Notes: a model not told the origin generated them from the letters alone. A stretch of 64,000 nucleotides of DNA from Actinoplanes cyaneus (GCF_016862095.1 NZ_BOMH01000022.1:16975-80974), one strand, 5' to 3'; positions 7,827 through 16,619 are shown, numbered from the stretch's first letter. Program-made: numbers and translations.

Positions 7827-8921
7827 CTACAGTCCCCAGCCGTACCGGACGCGGTCACGGCCGGCGGCATTGCGGACCGTCAGGTTCAGGTCGGTCCCGC
7901 TGCCGCTGAGGGCGAACATCGAGTAGTGGTCGTAGCCGAGGCTTCCGGTGCGCTTGCCGCCGATCGCGGGCCAGTAGGTGCCACCCATCTGGTTGTCCCG
8001 CATGACCTGGGTGACGGCGCGAAGGTACCGCACGAAGTTGTCGGTGCTGCCCGCGTCGGCGTAGTTGAGGCCGGTGGACATCGGCGCTCCGTACTCGGTC
8101 GCGACCGCGCGGGAGGCGCAGTTGCCGAGGCGGGTCTGGATGTGGCTGCGGAAAGCGTCGTAGGTCATCGCGCCGTAGAAGAAGGCGTAGTAGTGGAAGG
8201 AGAGCAGCGTTCCGCTGAAACGACTGTCGTTGCAGATGTCCCGCAGATCCTGGCTGAAGCCGGTGCCGCCGATGAGCACGCGGGAGGGCACCGCCGAGTA
8301 GTGGTAGCCGAGCCAGTTCGCGGCGACGTTGCGCCAGTCCGCCGAGCTGTAGCCGTGGGGTTCGTTCATCGGCTCGAAGTAGACATTGACGTTGGAACCG
8401 TAGGTGTTGGTCACGCGGGACCACATCGTGTTCCAGGCGGCCAGGTTGGTGATCCTGCCACCGGAGGCGGCGCCGTCCTCCCAGTAGGCGAGGATGACCT
8501 TGAATCCGCGGGCGGTCGCGGCGTCGATGGCACCCCGGTAACTGTTCCACCACGTCGTACCGACGGTGTGGGTGTTGATCGGCAGGCGCACGGTGTTGAC
8601 CCCGATGGCTGCCATGTCGTCGTAGAGGGCATTGGCCTTGGCCCGCACGGTCGCGTTGCTGTCGGACATGCTCAGGCCCTGGACGACGAGCGGGCTCGTG
8701 CTGAAGTTGTCACCCAGCACGGCCCAGTTCATGCCTCTGAACTGATTGGTGGCCGCGCCGGCCGGTGACGCGCCGGCGACGGCGACGACCACCGGGATCA
8801 GGGTCACCGCGGCCAGGATCCCGACGAGGACGCGACGCAGCGATCGCCGGCGGGGCGGCGCTGGTTCACATCGACCGTTACCGGCGATCTGGATCAACCT
8901 GGGGTGCTGGTGGGTCGTCAC
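7827..8921 (-). CDS. Secreted GH5-family glycoside hydrolase (cellulase/mannanase-like)
   Basis: 364 residues from the GTG at 8921, which follows ACGAGG; a longer frame to 9038 has no better site. The N-terminus has arginines (PPRRRSLRR) and a long hydrophobic stretch ending SPAGA-ATNQF, a signal peptide. The mature part is a GH5 TIM barrel: GVNTVRLPINTHTVG on strand 2, VYFEPMNEPHGYS with the acid/base Glu of NEP near residue 187, LLSFHYYAFFYG, and the nucleophile Glu of AVATEYGAPMS near 277. There is no carbohydrate-binding module. It hydrolyses beta-1,4-glucan, mannan or a related polymer outside the cell; the exact specificity is not visible. Confidence 0.85.
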   Translation of the reverse strand: MTTHQHPRLIQIAGNGRCEPAPPRRRSLRRVLVGILAAVTLIPVVVAVAGASPAGAATNQFRGMNWAVLGDNFSTSPLVVQGLSMSDSNATVRAKANALYDDMAAIGVNTVRLPINTHTVGTTWWNSYRGAIDAATARGFKVILAYWEDGAASGGRITNLAAWNTMWSRVTNTYGSNVNVYFEPMNEPHGYSSADWRNVAANWLGYHYSAVPSRVLIGGTGFSQDLRDICNDSRFSGTLLSFHYYAFFYGAMTYDAFRSHIQTRLGNCASRAVATEYGAPMSTGLNYADAGSTDNFVRYLRAVTQVMRDNQMGGTYWPAIGGKRTGSLGYDHYSMFALSGSGTDLNLTVRNAAGRDRVRYGWGL

Positions 8922-9024
8922 TGCCTCGTCCTTCCGCACGGGGGATTCCGGTGCTGAGCGGTGAGTCCGTGCCCTCTCGACGGGGCGCGACCGCCCTCGC
9001 CGGACGGGGCTACGCCCAGCAACA

Positions 9025-9040
9025 CCTTGGTAGACCAAGG
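9025..9040. promoter_or_regulatory. Palindrome upstream of the GH5 gene
   Basis: CCTTGGT-AG-ACCAAGG: two perfect 7-bp arms around a 2-base centre, 104-119 bases upstream of the chosen GH5 start. Size and symmetry fit a regulator operator rather than a terminator. No regulator can be assigned. Confidence 0.5.
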
Positions 9041-9165
9041 GCTACGGCGACGCGATCAATCGAGCCGATTCGTCCAAAAGCAGGCAGGAACGAACATGCA
9101 CGGAACGCCTTGCCCGCGAGCGGGAACCCCGGGTCCGGGCCGGCACAGCGGTCCGGCTGGGTGAC

Positions 9166-9188
9166 CCGGCGGCAGGGTCCGCCGCCGG
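9166..9188. terminator. Hairpin downstream of the esterase gene
   Basis: CCGGCGGC and GCCGCCGG form an 8-bp stem with a 7-base loop, ending 17 bases past the esterase stop codon on the minus strand. A second overlapping GC-rich hairpin follows. Confidence 0.5.
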
Positions 9189-9204
9189 CCCCTCCGGCCG
9201 GGGT

Positions 9205-10101
9205 TCACCCCGCGTCGACGACGGCCGGCAGTCTGCGGGACAGGAACGCGCCGGCCCGGTCGAGCGCGTCGTCCGCGTCGTCGAGGTCGCCGAAGTTCAG
9301 CTGGTAGACGTGCGGCAGCCCGGGCCCTGCCTCGAGGGTCACCTCGACGTCGGCGGCGGCGGCGCGCGTGGCCAGCCGGAGCGCGTCGTCGAGGAGCAGC
9401 TCGTCGGCACCGACCTGGACCAGCAGCGGCGCCAGCCCGGACAGGTCGGCGAAGATCGGGCTGGCCGCCCGGGCCGCGGCGGGGTCCGGGGTGAAGTGGT
9501 CGGCGTACCAGCGCAGCGCGTCCTCGGTGAACAGCGGGTCGGCCGCGGCCCGGGTGCGGATGCTGTCGCCGCTGAGGGTCAGGTCGGTCCACGGCGAGAA
9601 GACCGCGGCGGCGGCCGGCTGTGGCAGCCCCGCGTCCCGTGCCGCGATCAGCGTCATGACCGCCAGCCCGCCGCCGGCCGAGTCACCCGCGATCAGAATG
9701 TCGCCGGCGTCGGTCGTCTCCAGCAGTTCCCGGTACGCGGCGAGCGCGTCGTCGGCAGCGGCCGGGAAGGGGTGCTCGGGCGCGAGCCGGTAGTCCAGCG
9801 AGTACGCGGTGCCACCGGTCCGGGCGATCAGCGCCGACGCGAGCCGCGCGCCGGTGCGGGCGGACCCGACGACGTAGCCACCGCCGTGCAGGTAGAGCAG
9901 CACGGCAGGGGACGCGCCGGCCCGCAGCCGCACGGCCGGCCACCCGCCCAGGGTGGTGTCGTCGGCGCTGACCCCCGCGGCGAGCGGGCGGGACGTTCCG
10001 AAGATCTCGAATCCGGCCCGCTCCTGCGGGACGGTTCCGCGTTCGCGCGGGGTCGCGGCCAGGGCGGCTCGGACGGCGTCGCGTTGCTGCTGCCGGTTCA
10101 T
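9205..10101 (-). CDS. Alpha/beta hydrolase, hormone-sensitive-lipase family esterase
   Basis: 298 residues with an ATG start behind GGAGG. The HSL-family oxyanion motif HGGGY (in LLYLHGGGYVVG), the nucleophile elbow GDSAGGG, and the acid/base end region (VQVGADELLLDD for Asp, GLPHVYQL for His) are all present in order. DYRLAPEHPFPAA is a strong family signature. It should hydrolyse short-chain acyl esters in the cytoplasm. It is divergent from a MarR regulator over an 82-bp region with symmetrical sites, so it is probably that regulator's target. Confidence 0.9.
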   Translation of the reverse strand: MNRQQQRDAVRAALAATPRERGTVPQERAGFEIFGTSRPLAAGVSADDTTLGGWPAVRLRAGASPAVLLYLHGGGYVVGSARTGARLASALIARTGGTAYSLDYRLAPEHPFPAAADDALAAYRELLETTDAGDILIAGDSAGGGLAVMTLIAARDAGLPQPAAAAVFSPWTDLTLSGDSIRTRAAADPLFTEDALRWYADHFTPDPAAARAASPIFADLSGLAPLLVQVGADELLLDDALRLATRAAAADVEVTLEAGPGLPHVYQLNFGDLDDADDALDRAGAFLSRRLPAVVDAG

Positions 10102-10125
10102 GTCGGCCTCCGATGAGAAGATGGC

Positions 10126-10175
10126 TTCCTAGGAATCAACATAGTTTCCCTGGAAGCTAATTCCCACGAATGGAA
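10126..10175. promoter_or_regulatory. Clustered MarR operators between esterase and marR-like gene
   Basis: Three TTCC..GGAA elements are evenly spaced: TTCCTAGGAA (10126-10135, perfect palindrome), TTCCCTGGAA (10146-10155), and TTCC-N7-GGAA (10161-10175). The centres are 20 and about 17.5 bp apart, so the sites lie roughly on one face of the helix. They fill the whole divergent promoter region. Confidence 0.65.
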
Positions 10176-10183
10176 GTCGATCC

Positions 10184-10630
10184 GTGACGGACGCCACGAC
10201 GCTCTTCACCGACCTGGTGCGCACCGAGACCCGGCTCTACAACCGCATCGACGCACGCCTGCGCGCCGAGCACGACATGTCGCTCGGCGCGCTGGAGTTC
10301 CTGCGGATCATCGGCGGGCGCCCGGTCTGCCGGGTCCACGACATCGCCCAGGAGGTCGACATCACCGTCGGGGCCACCAGCAAGGCCGTCGACCGGCTGG
10401 TCGCCCGCGGCTGGTGCGAGCGCCGCGCCAACCCGGACGACCGGCGGTCCTCCCTGCTCGTCCTGACCCCCGCCGGCGAGCAGGCGCTCGCGGCGGCCAC
10501 CCCGGCCTTCGAGGCCGCGATGGCCGGGCTGACCGCCGCGCTGCCCCGGCCGGTCCTGGACCAGCTCGCCACCGGCCTGAGCCGGTGGCGGCAGCATCTG
10601 GAGCAGGACCCGGCGGATCAGGACGCGTGA
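10184..10630 (+). CDS. MarR-family transcriptional regulator
   Basis: 148 residues from a GTG start. The MarR winged helix is clear: a dimerisation helix at the N-terminus, VHDIAQEVDITVGATSKAVDRLVARGWCERRANPDDRRSSLLVLTP in the middle with the DxRxxxxxLT wing, and a C-terminal dimerisation helix. MarR proteins usually repress a divergent gene and release it on binding a phenolic or lipophilic ligand. Here the divergent gene is the HSL-type esterase, and three symmetrical sites separate the two starts. Confidence 0.9.
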   Translation: MTDATTLFTDLVRTETRLYNRIDARLRAEHDMSLGALEFLRIIGGRPVCRVHDIAQEVDITVGATSKAVDRLVARGWCERRANPDDRRSSLLVLTPAGEQALAAATPAFEAAMAGLTAALPRPVLDQLATGLSRWRQHLEQDPADQDA

Positions 10631-10643
10631 TCGGGCCCCGCGA

Positions 10644-12062
10644 TCAGGCGACGTCGATCGCGTCGATCTCGGCGAAGTTCGCCCCCTTGCCGTACGCGAT
10701 CGTGTTGGTGCCCTTCCTCAAGGTCACGGTCCGTTCGGTGACCTGCCAGTTGTCCCAGCCCGTGACGGGGTAGTCGACGGTGCCGGCCGCGACGCCGTCG
10801 ACGGTCAGGGCGTGGCTCGCCGCGCCGCCGTCCGACCCGTTGGCGAACCGGGTGTACAGCCGGTAGTCGCCGGCCCGGGGCACGTAGACGGTGAAGGTGA
10901 CCCGGCTGTCGGCGAAGTCGATGCCACCGACGACGACGCCGTTGCTGGCGCCGCCGGCCGCGTACCGCGCGTTGGCCCTGGTGAAGTCGGCGTCCTCGGC
11001 CTCGTAACGCACCTTGGCGCCCGCCACGATCGGGCGGCTGCCCTGCCAGTCGAGGCGCTGGGAGTACACCGCCCGGTAGGTGAAGTCCGGGTTCCAGCCG
11101 TGGAAGAGGATCCGGTCCTGACCGTCCGGCCCGGTCACGACGTCCTGCCCGCCGGGCCCGCGCACCGAGCCGGCGAACGCGTCGGTGGTCATCAGCGGCG
11201 CGGCAGCCTTGGTGTACGGCCCGCGAAGACTGTCCGACGTGGCGTAGCTGCTCACGTAGCTGCCGTTGCCGAAGAAGTTGGCCGAGTAGAACAGCACGTA
11301 CGTCTTGCCGTGCTTCCACAGCGTCGGCGCCTCGACGAGCGTGCCCTCGAACGGCTTGTTCTGCTTGATCAGTTGCGTCTCGGCGCCGGTGCGGCGCAGC
11401 CCGTCGGCGCTGACCTGCTGCAGGTGCAGCCAGGTGTCCTGGGCACAGCAGTTGCCGTCATTCTTCCACAGGATGTACCGGCGCCCGTTCTCGGCATACG
11501 AGGACGCGTCGATCGCGCCGCCCGTCTCCGGGGTGCAGACCAGCGCGGTGTCGCGGGGCACGAACGGGCCGCCGGGCGAGGTGGCGGTCGCGGCGCCGAT
11601 GCACTGCTTGTCCGACGCCCGGTCGTGGGCCACGTACCACATGACGAAGCTCTTGGGACCGGTGGCGAACACCTCCGGCGCCCACACGCCGTGGTCGCCG
11701 GAGCCGCCCGGTGGGAAGCTCCACTCCGGATCGGCCCAGGCGCCCAGCGTCGGCAGAGCGTCGCTGCTCTGCACGGTCCAGGTGACCAGGTCGGTGGAGG
11801 TGGCCCACTTGATGTGCCGGCCGTCGCTGTTGGTGGCGTAGGCGTAGTAGGTGCGGCCGACCTTCATCACGTCGGGGTCGGCGAAGTTCTGGTCGATGAC
11901 CGGTGCCACCGCGGCGACGGCGGCCGGCGTGACCGGGGCGGCCGGCGTCGCCGAGGCGGCCGGGGTGATCGAGGCGGTGAGCAGGCCGGCGGACAGGGTG
12001 AGCGCGGCGGTGAGGGCGGTCGCCACACGCGGGCCACCGCGCCGGAAACGGAACTGGATCAC
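10644..12062 (-). CDS. Secreted GH43 glycosidase with C-terminal carbohydrate-binding module
   Basis: 472 residues. The GTG at 12062 lies five bases after GGAGGA and is preferred over the frame extension to 12074, which would overlap that site. A signal peptide ends near SASATPAAP. The catalytic part is a five-bladed propeller of family GH43: the base Asp in NFADPDVMKVG (about 63), the pKa-modulating Asp in GGAIDASSY (about 185) and the acid Glu in LVEAPTLWKHG (about 240). Residues about 345-472 form a CBM6/CBM35-like beta-sandwich (YEAEDADFT...NFAEIDAIDVA). Likely activities are arabinanase, arabinofuranosidase or beta-xylosidase on plant hemicellulose. Confidence 0.85.
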   Translation of the reverse strand: MIQFRFRRGGPRVATALTAALTLSAGLLTASITPAASATPAAPVTPAAVAAVAPVIDQNFADPDVMKVGRTYYAYATNSDGRHIKWATSTDLVTWTVQSSDALPTLGAWADPEWSFPPGGSGDHGVWAPEVFATGPKSFVMWYVAHDRASDKQCIGAATATSPGGPFVPRDTALVCTPETGGAIDASSYAENGRRYILWKNDGNCCAQDTWLHLQQVSADGLRRTGAETQLIKQNKPFEGTLVEAPTLWKHGKTYVLFYSANFFGNGSYVSSYATSDSLRGPYTKAAAPLMTTDAFAGSVRGPGGQDVVTGPDGQDRILFHGWNPDFTYRAVYSQRLDWQGSRPIVAGAKVRYEAEDADFTRANARYAAGGASNGVVVGGIDFADSRVTFTVYVPRAGDYRLYTRFANGSDGGAASHALTVDGVAAGTVDYPVTGWDNWQVTERTVTLRKGTNTIAYGKGANFAEIDAIDVA

Positions 12063-12121
12063 AAAGTCCTCCACTGATGTCGGTGGATTCAGTCGAGCGA
12101 TCCTCGTAAATTAGCCCACAC

Positions 12122-12610
12122 TCAGGCGCCCACACCGGAGCCGATGATCAGAAAAGTACGACGGGTGTCGTCGTCACCCGGGCGCAACCGCACCATGGTG
12201 AGCGTGACCTCGCGTGGCCACCAGCGGGTCGGCTCCCGCCAGGCGCACTCGACGAGGGTGGCGTCCGGGCGGTCGGCGCAGTCGCCGAGCTGCTCCCAAT
12301 GGTCGAGCTGGGTGGCCACGGTCTGCCGGGCCCGCAGCCACGGCGAGCCGGGCGGCATCGCGTAGATGCGCACTGTCCCCGGCCCGCGATCGTTGCGGAG
12401 CCGGGACTCGACGAGCCCGGAACGGACGGAGACGTCCTGGTCGAATCCGGCGCCGTCCGGCCACGGGGCGGCCGCCCCGGCCGGCGGGGTCACCGGATGC
12501 GCGACGCCGGCCGCCTTCCACCGCACGTAGGACACGGCCGCGAGCGTGAGCGAGGCGAGCAGCAGGAGACCGGCGATGGCGGCGACCACGCGCCGTCGAC
12601 TGATCCGCAC
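12122..12610 (-). CDS. Small exported or membrane-anchored protein of unknown function
   Basis: 162 residues from a GTG. An N-terminal arginine patch (RISRRR) precedes one hydrophobic helix (about residues 8-30), then an extracytoplasmic domain of about 130 residues rich in Trp and Arg. Two cysteines (GDCADR and LVECAW) could form a disulphide. No family recognised. It shares strand with the next exported protein (12660-13133) but is separated from it by about 50 bases. Confidence 0.6.
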   Translation of the reverse strand: MRISRRRVVAAIAGLLLLASLTLAAVSYVRWKAAGVAHPVTPPAGAAAPWPDGAGFDQDVSVRSGLVESRLRNDRGPGTVRIYAMPPGSPWLRARQTVATQLDHWEQLGDCADRPDATLVECAWREPTRWWPREVTLTMVRLRPGDDDTRRTFLIIGSGVGA

Positions 12611-12659
12611 GGCCGGAGTCTAGGCAACACCCGCCACCGGTGCTCCGCGGGCGACGTGG

Positions 12660-13133
12660 TCACCGCCAGGCCGGGCCCTCCGGGATCTCGTCGGCGCGGT
12701 CCCGGGTCACCGGGCGGGCCCGGTCCGGGTCGAAGCCGTACCTCTCCAGGACACGCCACGAGGCGATGCCGCGGCGGACGCCGTCGCTGACCACGTAGAT
12801 GCCGTCCTCGCCGACGACGCGCAGCAGGTAGGCGTCGCGGCTGAACGCCGGGCCCCGGCTGATGTCGTCCAGGTCGTCGTTGACCTCGACGCCGTCGGTG
12901 TCCTCGTAGAACCTCGTGTAGGTGGCGATGTCCGGGAAGGCGCGGGCGTATCCCTCGGGGTCGACCAGGTAGATGCTGGCGCTGCCGGGACTGCGCAAGC
13001 GCTGGCCGGACAGGTCCTCGCGCGGGCTGCTTCCCGCGCTGACCACGGCCGGCGCGGCGGGCGGTGCGGCGACGGCGGGCGCGGGGGCGAGCAGGCCGGT
13101 GGCCACGAGGGTCAGGGTCAACAGGCGTCGCAC
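12660..13133 (-). CDS. Small secreted protein with an internal repeat
   Basis: 157 residues from a GTG behind AAAGGAAC. A classical signal peptide (MRRLLTLTLVATGLLAPAPAVAA) is followed by about 130 residues. Two related stretches, SIYLVDPEGYARAFPDIATY and GIYVVSDGVRRGIASWRVL, suggest a duplicated beta-rich unit (aromatic-x-V-x-x-G-x-R). No catalytic residues can be named. Function unknown. Confidence 0.65.
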   Translation of the reverse strand: MRRLLTLTLVATGLLAPAPAVAAPPAAPAVVSAGSSPREDLSGQRLRSPGSASIYLVDPEGYARAFPDIATYTRFYEDTDGVEVNDDLDDISRGPAFSRDAYLLRVVGEDGIYVVSDGVRRGIASWRVLERYGFDPDRARPVTRDRADEIPEGPAWR

Positions 13134-13343
13134 GACAGGTTCCTTTCAGGCGGTGGAGCGGTCGGTGTCAACGCTATGCACCGCTATGCCTCTTCTGGGA
13201 GGAAACGAGGAAGTCGGGACGCCCACGGCGTACGCGGGAAGGGATTGACACCTAGGGTTTTCCCTATTCCGTCAATAGACCTACATATATATCGTCACTC
13301 CTGAATCAGCCGGTCCGGCTACCCCGCCGAACCGGAGGACTAC

Positions 13344-13368
13344 CCCGCCCATCACCCCCACGGGCGGG
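13344..13368 (+). promoter_or_regulatory. 5-prime leader hairpin next to the ribosome-binding site
   Basis: CCCGCCC and GGGCGGG form a 7-bp stem with an 11-base loop, ending directly before the AAAGGAG ribosome-binding site of the M4 protease gene. It may shield or expose that site. Farther upstream, 13245-13300 is unusually AT-rich for this genome, includes TTGACA at 13245-13250, and probably holds the promoter. Confidence 0.45.
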
Positions 13369-13383
13369 AAAGGAGTTCCCGAG

Positions 13384-14907
13384 ATGGCACGTAAATCCCT
13401 GGTCGTCGGCTTGGCCGTCGGCACCGCGGCGGCCTCGGCGCTGGTCGCGGTCTCCGGCCCGGCGGCGGCGCAACCGGCCGCTCCGGCCGTCGACGCCGTG
13501 GCGGCCGCCGACTCCGTGATCGCGGCCCGCCCGGCAGCGCTGCGGGCCGGCGCCCACGACGCCTTCCAGCGGCGGCAGGTCCTGCAGTCCGCGGGCCTGA
13601 CCTACGCGGCCTACGACCGCACTTACAAGGGTCTCGCGGTCAAGGGCGGTGACCTGGTCGTCGTCACCGACAACACCGGGCAGACCCGCTACACGTCGGT
13701 GGCCCAGAGCAGCCCGATCGGGGAGCTGTCGACCACCGCCAAGGTGACCGCGAGCGCGGCGATCGCCACGGCGAAGGCGCAGCTCAAGACCGTCACCGGG
13801 GTCGAGAGCACGTCGCTGGTCGTGATCGCGGGCGACACGGCACGGCTCGCCTACGAGACGACCGTCAACGGCACCGGCGCGAACGGCGTCAGCCGCCTGA
13901 CCGTCGACGTGGACGCGGTGACCGGGAAGGTGATCGGCACCGAGGAGCACGTCACCGAGGTCACCGGCACCGGGACCGGCTGGATCAACGGCTCGGTGTC
14001 GCTGAACACCACGCTGTCCGGCTCCACGTACTCGCTCAAGGACCCGTCCGTCACGAACCTGAGCTGCCAGGACGCGTCCACCCGGGCGACGTTCACCGGC
14101 AGCGACAACGTGTGGGGCAACGGCGTCGGCACGAGCAAGGAGACCGGCTGCGTCGACGCGCTCTACGTCGCGCAGAAGCAGGTCGGCATGCTGTCGTCGT
14201 GGCTGGGCCGCAACGGCCAGAACGGCTCCGGCGGCGCGTGGCCGATCCGGGTCGGGCTCAACCAGCAGAACGCGTACTACGACGGCACGCAGGTCCAGAT
14301 CGGCAAGAACACCGCCGGCAAGTGGATCTCGTCGGCCGACGTGGTCGGTCACGAGCTGGGTCACGGCATCGACGACAAGACGCCGGGCGGCATCTCGAAG
14401 GGCGGCACGCAGGAGTTCGTCGCCGACACGTTCGGCGCGGCCACCGAGGCGTACGCGAACAACCCGAACGACCCGTTCGACTACCAGGTCGGCGAGGAAG
14501 TGAACCTGGTCGGCAGCGGCCCGATCCGGTACATGTACAACCCGTCGCTCGCCGGTGACTCCAACTGCTACTCCAGCAGCACGCCGGGCCAGGAGGTGCA
14601 CGCCGCGGCCGGTCCCGGCAACCACTGGTTCTACCTGCTGGCGCAGGGCAGCGGTGGCAACGGCCAGCCGGCCAGCTCCACCTGCAACGGCTCCACGGTG
14701 ACCGGCCTGGGCATCCAGACCGCCATCAAGATCATGTACAACGCGATGCTGCTGAAGACGTCCAGCTCGTCCTACGCCAAGTACCGGGTGTGGACGCTGC
14801 AGGCCGCGAAGAACCTGTACCCGGGCAGCTGCACCCAGTTCAACGCGGTCAAGGCCGCCTGGAACGCGGTCAGCCTGCCGGCCCAGTCCGGCGAGCCCAC
14901 CTGCTGA
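13384..14907 (+). CDS. Secreted M4-family (thermolysin-like) metalloprotease
   Basis: 507 residues: an Ala-rich signal peptide (about 1-29), a propeptide with FTP/PepSY-type inhibitory modules (about 45-195, with DVDAVTGKVIGTEEHVTEVTG at its end), then the mature enzyme. The zinc site HELGH is at about 322-326, with the third ligand Glu in GGTQEFVADTFG about 20 residues later. VHAAAGPGNHWFYLLAQG contains the family's transition-state His region. It has several Cys in the mature part, unlike Bacillus thermolysin but common in actinobacteria. Extracellular endoprotease. A strong terminator follows. Confidence 0.9.
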   Translation: MARKSLVVGLAVGTAAASALVAVSGPAAAQPAAPAVDAVAAADSVIAARPAALRAGAHDAFQRRQVLQSAGLTYAAYDRTYKGLAVKGGDLVVVTDNTGQTRYTSVAQSSPIGELSTTAKVTASAAIATAKAQLKTVTGVESTSLVVIAGDTARLAYETTVNGTGANGVSRLTVDVDAVTGKVIGTEEHVTEVTGTGTGWINGSVSLNTTLSGSTYSLKDPSVTNLSCQDASTRATFTGSDNVWGNGVGTSKETGCVDALYVAQKQVGMLSSWLGRNGQNGSGGAWPIRVGLNQQNAYYDGTQVQIGKNTAGKWISSADVVGHELGHGIDDKTPGGISKGGTQEFVADTFGAATEAYANNPNDPFDYQVGEEVNLVGSGPIRYMYNPSLAGDSNCYSSSTPGQEVHAAAGPGNHWFYLLAQGSGGNGQPASSTCNGSTVTGLGIQTAIKIMYNAMLLKTSSSSYAKYRVWTLQAAKNLYPGSCTQFNAVKAAWNAVSLPAQSGEPTC

Positions 14908-14934
14908 TCCCTGCACCTGGTCCTTCCCCGAGGG

Positions 14935-14968
14935 CGGGCCGGCACGTCTCCCCCGACGTGCCGGCCCG
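14935..14968. terminator. Strong intrinsic-type terminator
   Basis: A perfect 14-bp stem (14935-14948 with 14955-14968) and a 6-base loop TCCCCC, 28 bases after the M4 protease stop. The methyltransferase on the other strand converges on it, so it can serve both. Confidence 0.75.
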
Positions 14969-15015
14969 CGCCGCGTCACGGCACGTACCGGTCACGGTGC
15001 GCGGCGCGGGCGGGC

Positions 15016-15618
15016 TCAGGCCGACGCGCGGTAGAAGACGACCCGGCCGAACCCGGCACGGCCCCGGCCCGTCTCGGCGGGGTTCGTCAGCCCGGCGTCG
15101 AACAGCGCCGCGAGGACGTGATCCGGTTCGGTCGCGGCCAGCCGGGACGGGCGCGGGTGCGCCCCGGCGACGTCCACGATGTGCAGCTCGCCGCCGGGGC
15201 GCAGCACCCGCCGGGCCTCGCGCAACGCCCGGCCGTGCTCGGCCCGGTCGAGGTGGTGCAGCATCAGCGAGGAGAGGACCCGGTCGACGCTCGCGTCCGG
15301 CAGGGGCAGGCTTCCGGCGTACGCGAGCTGGTAGTTGATCTCGAGGTTGTTCCTGACGGCCTTGCGGCGGGCGCGGCGCACGGAACCGGCGTCGGGGTCG
15401 ATGCCGATCGCCTCGACACCCGGGCAGGCGCGGGCGAGCGCGGTCAGCACCGTGCCGGTGCCGCAACCGATCTCCAGCACCCGGTGGCCGGGGCGCGGGC
15501 CGGCGTGGCCGATCAACTGCCGGTGGACGTGACGCACGCCGGTGAGGCGGCAGAACGGGTCGTAGAGGGGCAGCAACCAGCGCAGTCCCATGGCGGGCAG
15601 ATACGTCTGCTGGGTCAT
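15016..15618 (-). CDS. Class I SAM-dependent methyltransferase
   Basis: 200 residues with an ATG behind AGGAGCG. Motif I VLEIGCGTGTVL (about 47-58), acidic motif II AIGIDPDAGSV, the LPLPDASVDRVLSSLMLHHL segment and the post-motif RRVLRPGGELHIVDV are all typical of the UbiE/Methyltransf_11 group. The methyl acceptor is unknown. It is divergent from an AraC-type regulator with only about 46 bases between starts, so the two are probably functionally linked. Confidence 0.85.
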   Translation of the reverse strand: MTQQTYLPAMGLRWLLPLYDPFCRLTGVRHVHRQLIGHAGPRPGHRVLEIGCGTGTVLTALARACPGVEAIGIDPDAGSVRRARRKAVRNNLEINYQLAYAGSLPLPDASVDRVLSSLMLHHLDRAEHGRALREARRVLRPGGELHIVDVAGAHPRPSRLAATEPDHVLAALFDAGLTNPAETGRGRAGFGRVVFYRASA

Positions 15619-15664
15619 GTCACGCTCCTGGGATCCGACGAAACTCGGTCATACGCTCAGCCTC

Positions 15665-16597
15665 GTGGCCGAAGACGACGAGCACAGCGGCGAATTCGTG
15701 GAGATGATCCGACGATTCTCGGTTCCGGTCGGGCGGACCGGGGACGGCGTGACCGTCTACGGTTTCGGGCGCGCGGCCGAGGTGCTGCCGATCGGATCGG
15801 CGCGGCTGCCCGGCCCGGTGCCGCAACCCGGGATCGGCGCGCACGCACACGACTTCCTGGTGCTCTGCTACGCGCATCGCGCCGACGCGGACGTCCGGAT
15901 CGACGGCCGGCGGTGGACGGTGACCGATGGTGATCTGTTCGTGTTCGCGCCGGGACAGGTGATCGGGTACGGGGGGACCGGCCGGATCGCCGACGACGGG
16001 TGGGTGGTGTGGTTCCCCGCCGACCTGGTGCGCTCGGGGGTGGGCGCGTCGTGGCGTTCGCATCCGCTGCTGTTCCCGTTCGCCCGCGGTGCCGACCGGG
16101 CGCAGCGCCTGCGGATCCCGCCGGCGGAGCGGGACGCCTGGATGGCGCGGTTCGGCGCGCTCGACACCGAGGTGCGCACGCGGGCGGACGGGTACCGGGA
16201 GGCGTCGATCGCCCATCTGACGTTGCTGCTGGTCGGTCTCGCGCGGCTGTCGGCCGAGGTCGGCGACCAACTGCGGTCCGCCGAGGAGCCGCTGCTCGGT
16301 GCGGTGTTCGACCTGATCGAGCAGCGGTACCACGAGGGGATCTCGCTGGCCGGCATCGCCGCCGAGCTCGCCCTGACCGGCAACCACCTGACGACAGTGG
16401 TGCGGCGCAAGACCGGGCGGACCGTCCAGCAGTGGATCACACAACGGCGGATGCAGGAGGCGCGCACGTTGCTGTCCGAAACTGATCTGACGGTGGCGGC
16501 GATCAGCCGGCGCGTCGGCTATCCCGACGTCAGTTACTTCATCAAGCGGTTCCGGGCCGAGCACGCTGTGACGCCCGCCCAGTGGCGCGCCGCGTAG
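15665..16597 (+). CDS. AraC-family transcriptional regulator
   Basis: About 310 residues from the GTG at 15665; an ATG at 15617 would overlap the neighbouring gene start. The N-terminal half is a cupin-like effector domain (HAHDFLVLCYAHRADADVRIDGRRWTVTDGDLFVFAPGQV). The C-terminal about 100 residues hold two AraC helix-turn-helices: ISLAGIAAELALTGNHLTTVVRRKTGRTVQQWI, and LTVAAISRRVGYPDVSYFIKRFRAEHAVTPAQWR, the classical signature. It probably controls the divergent methyltransferase. Confidence 0.85.
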   Translation: MAEDDEHSGEFVEMIRRFSVPVGRTGDGVTVYGFGRAAEVLPIGSARLPGPVPQPGIGAHAHDFLVLCYAHRADADVRIDGRRWTVTDGDLFVFAPGQVIGYGGTGRIADDGWVVWFPADLVRSGVGASWRSHPLLFPFARGADRAQRLRIPPAERDAWMARFGALDTEVRTRADGYREASIAHLTLLLVGLARLSAEVGDQLRSAEEPLLGAVFDLIEQRYHEGISLAGIAAELALTGNHLTTVVRRKTGRTVQQWITQRRMQEARTLLSETDLTVAAISRRVGYPDVSYFIKRFRAEHAVTPAQWRAA

Positions 16598-16619
16598 GCA
16601 CAACGGCGACCGCGGCGTC

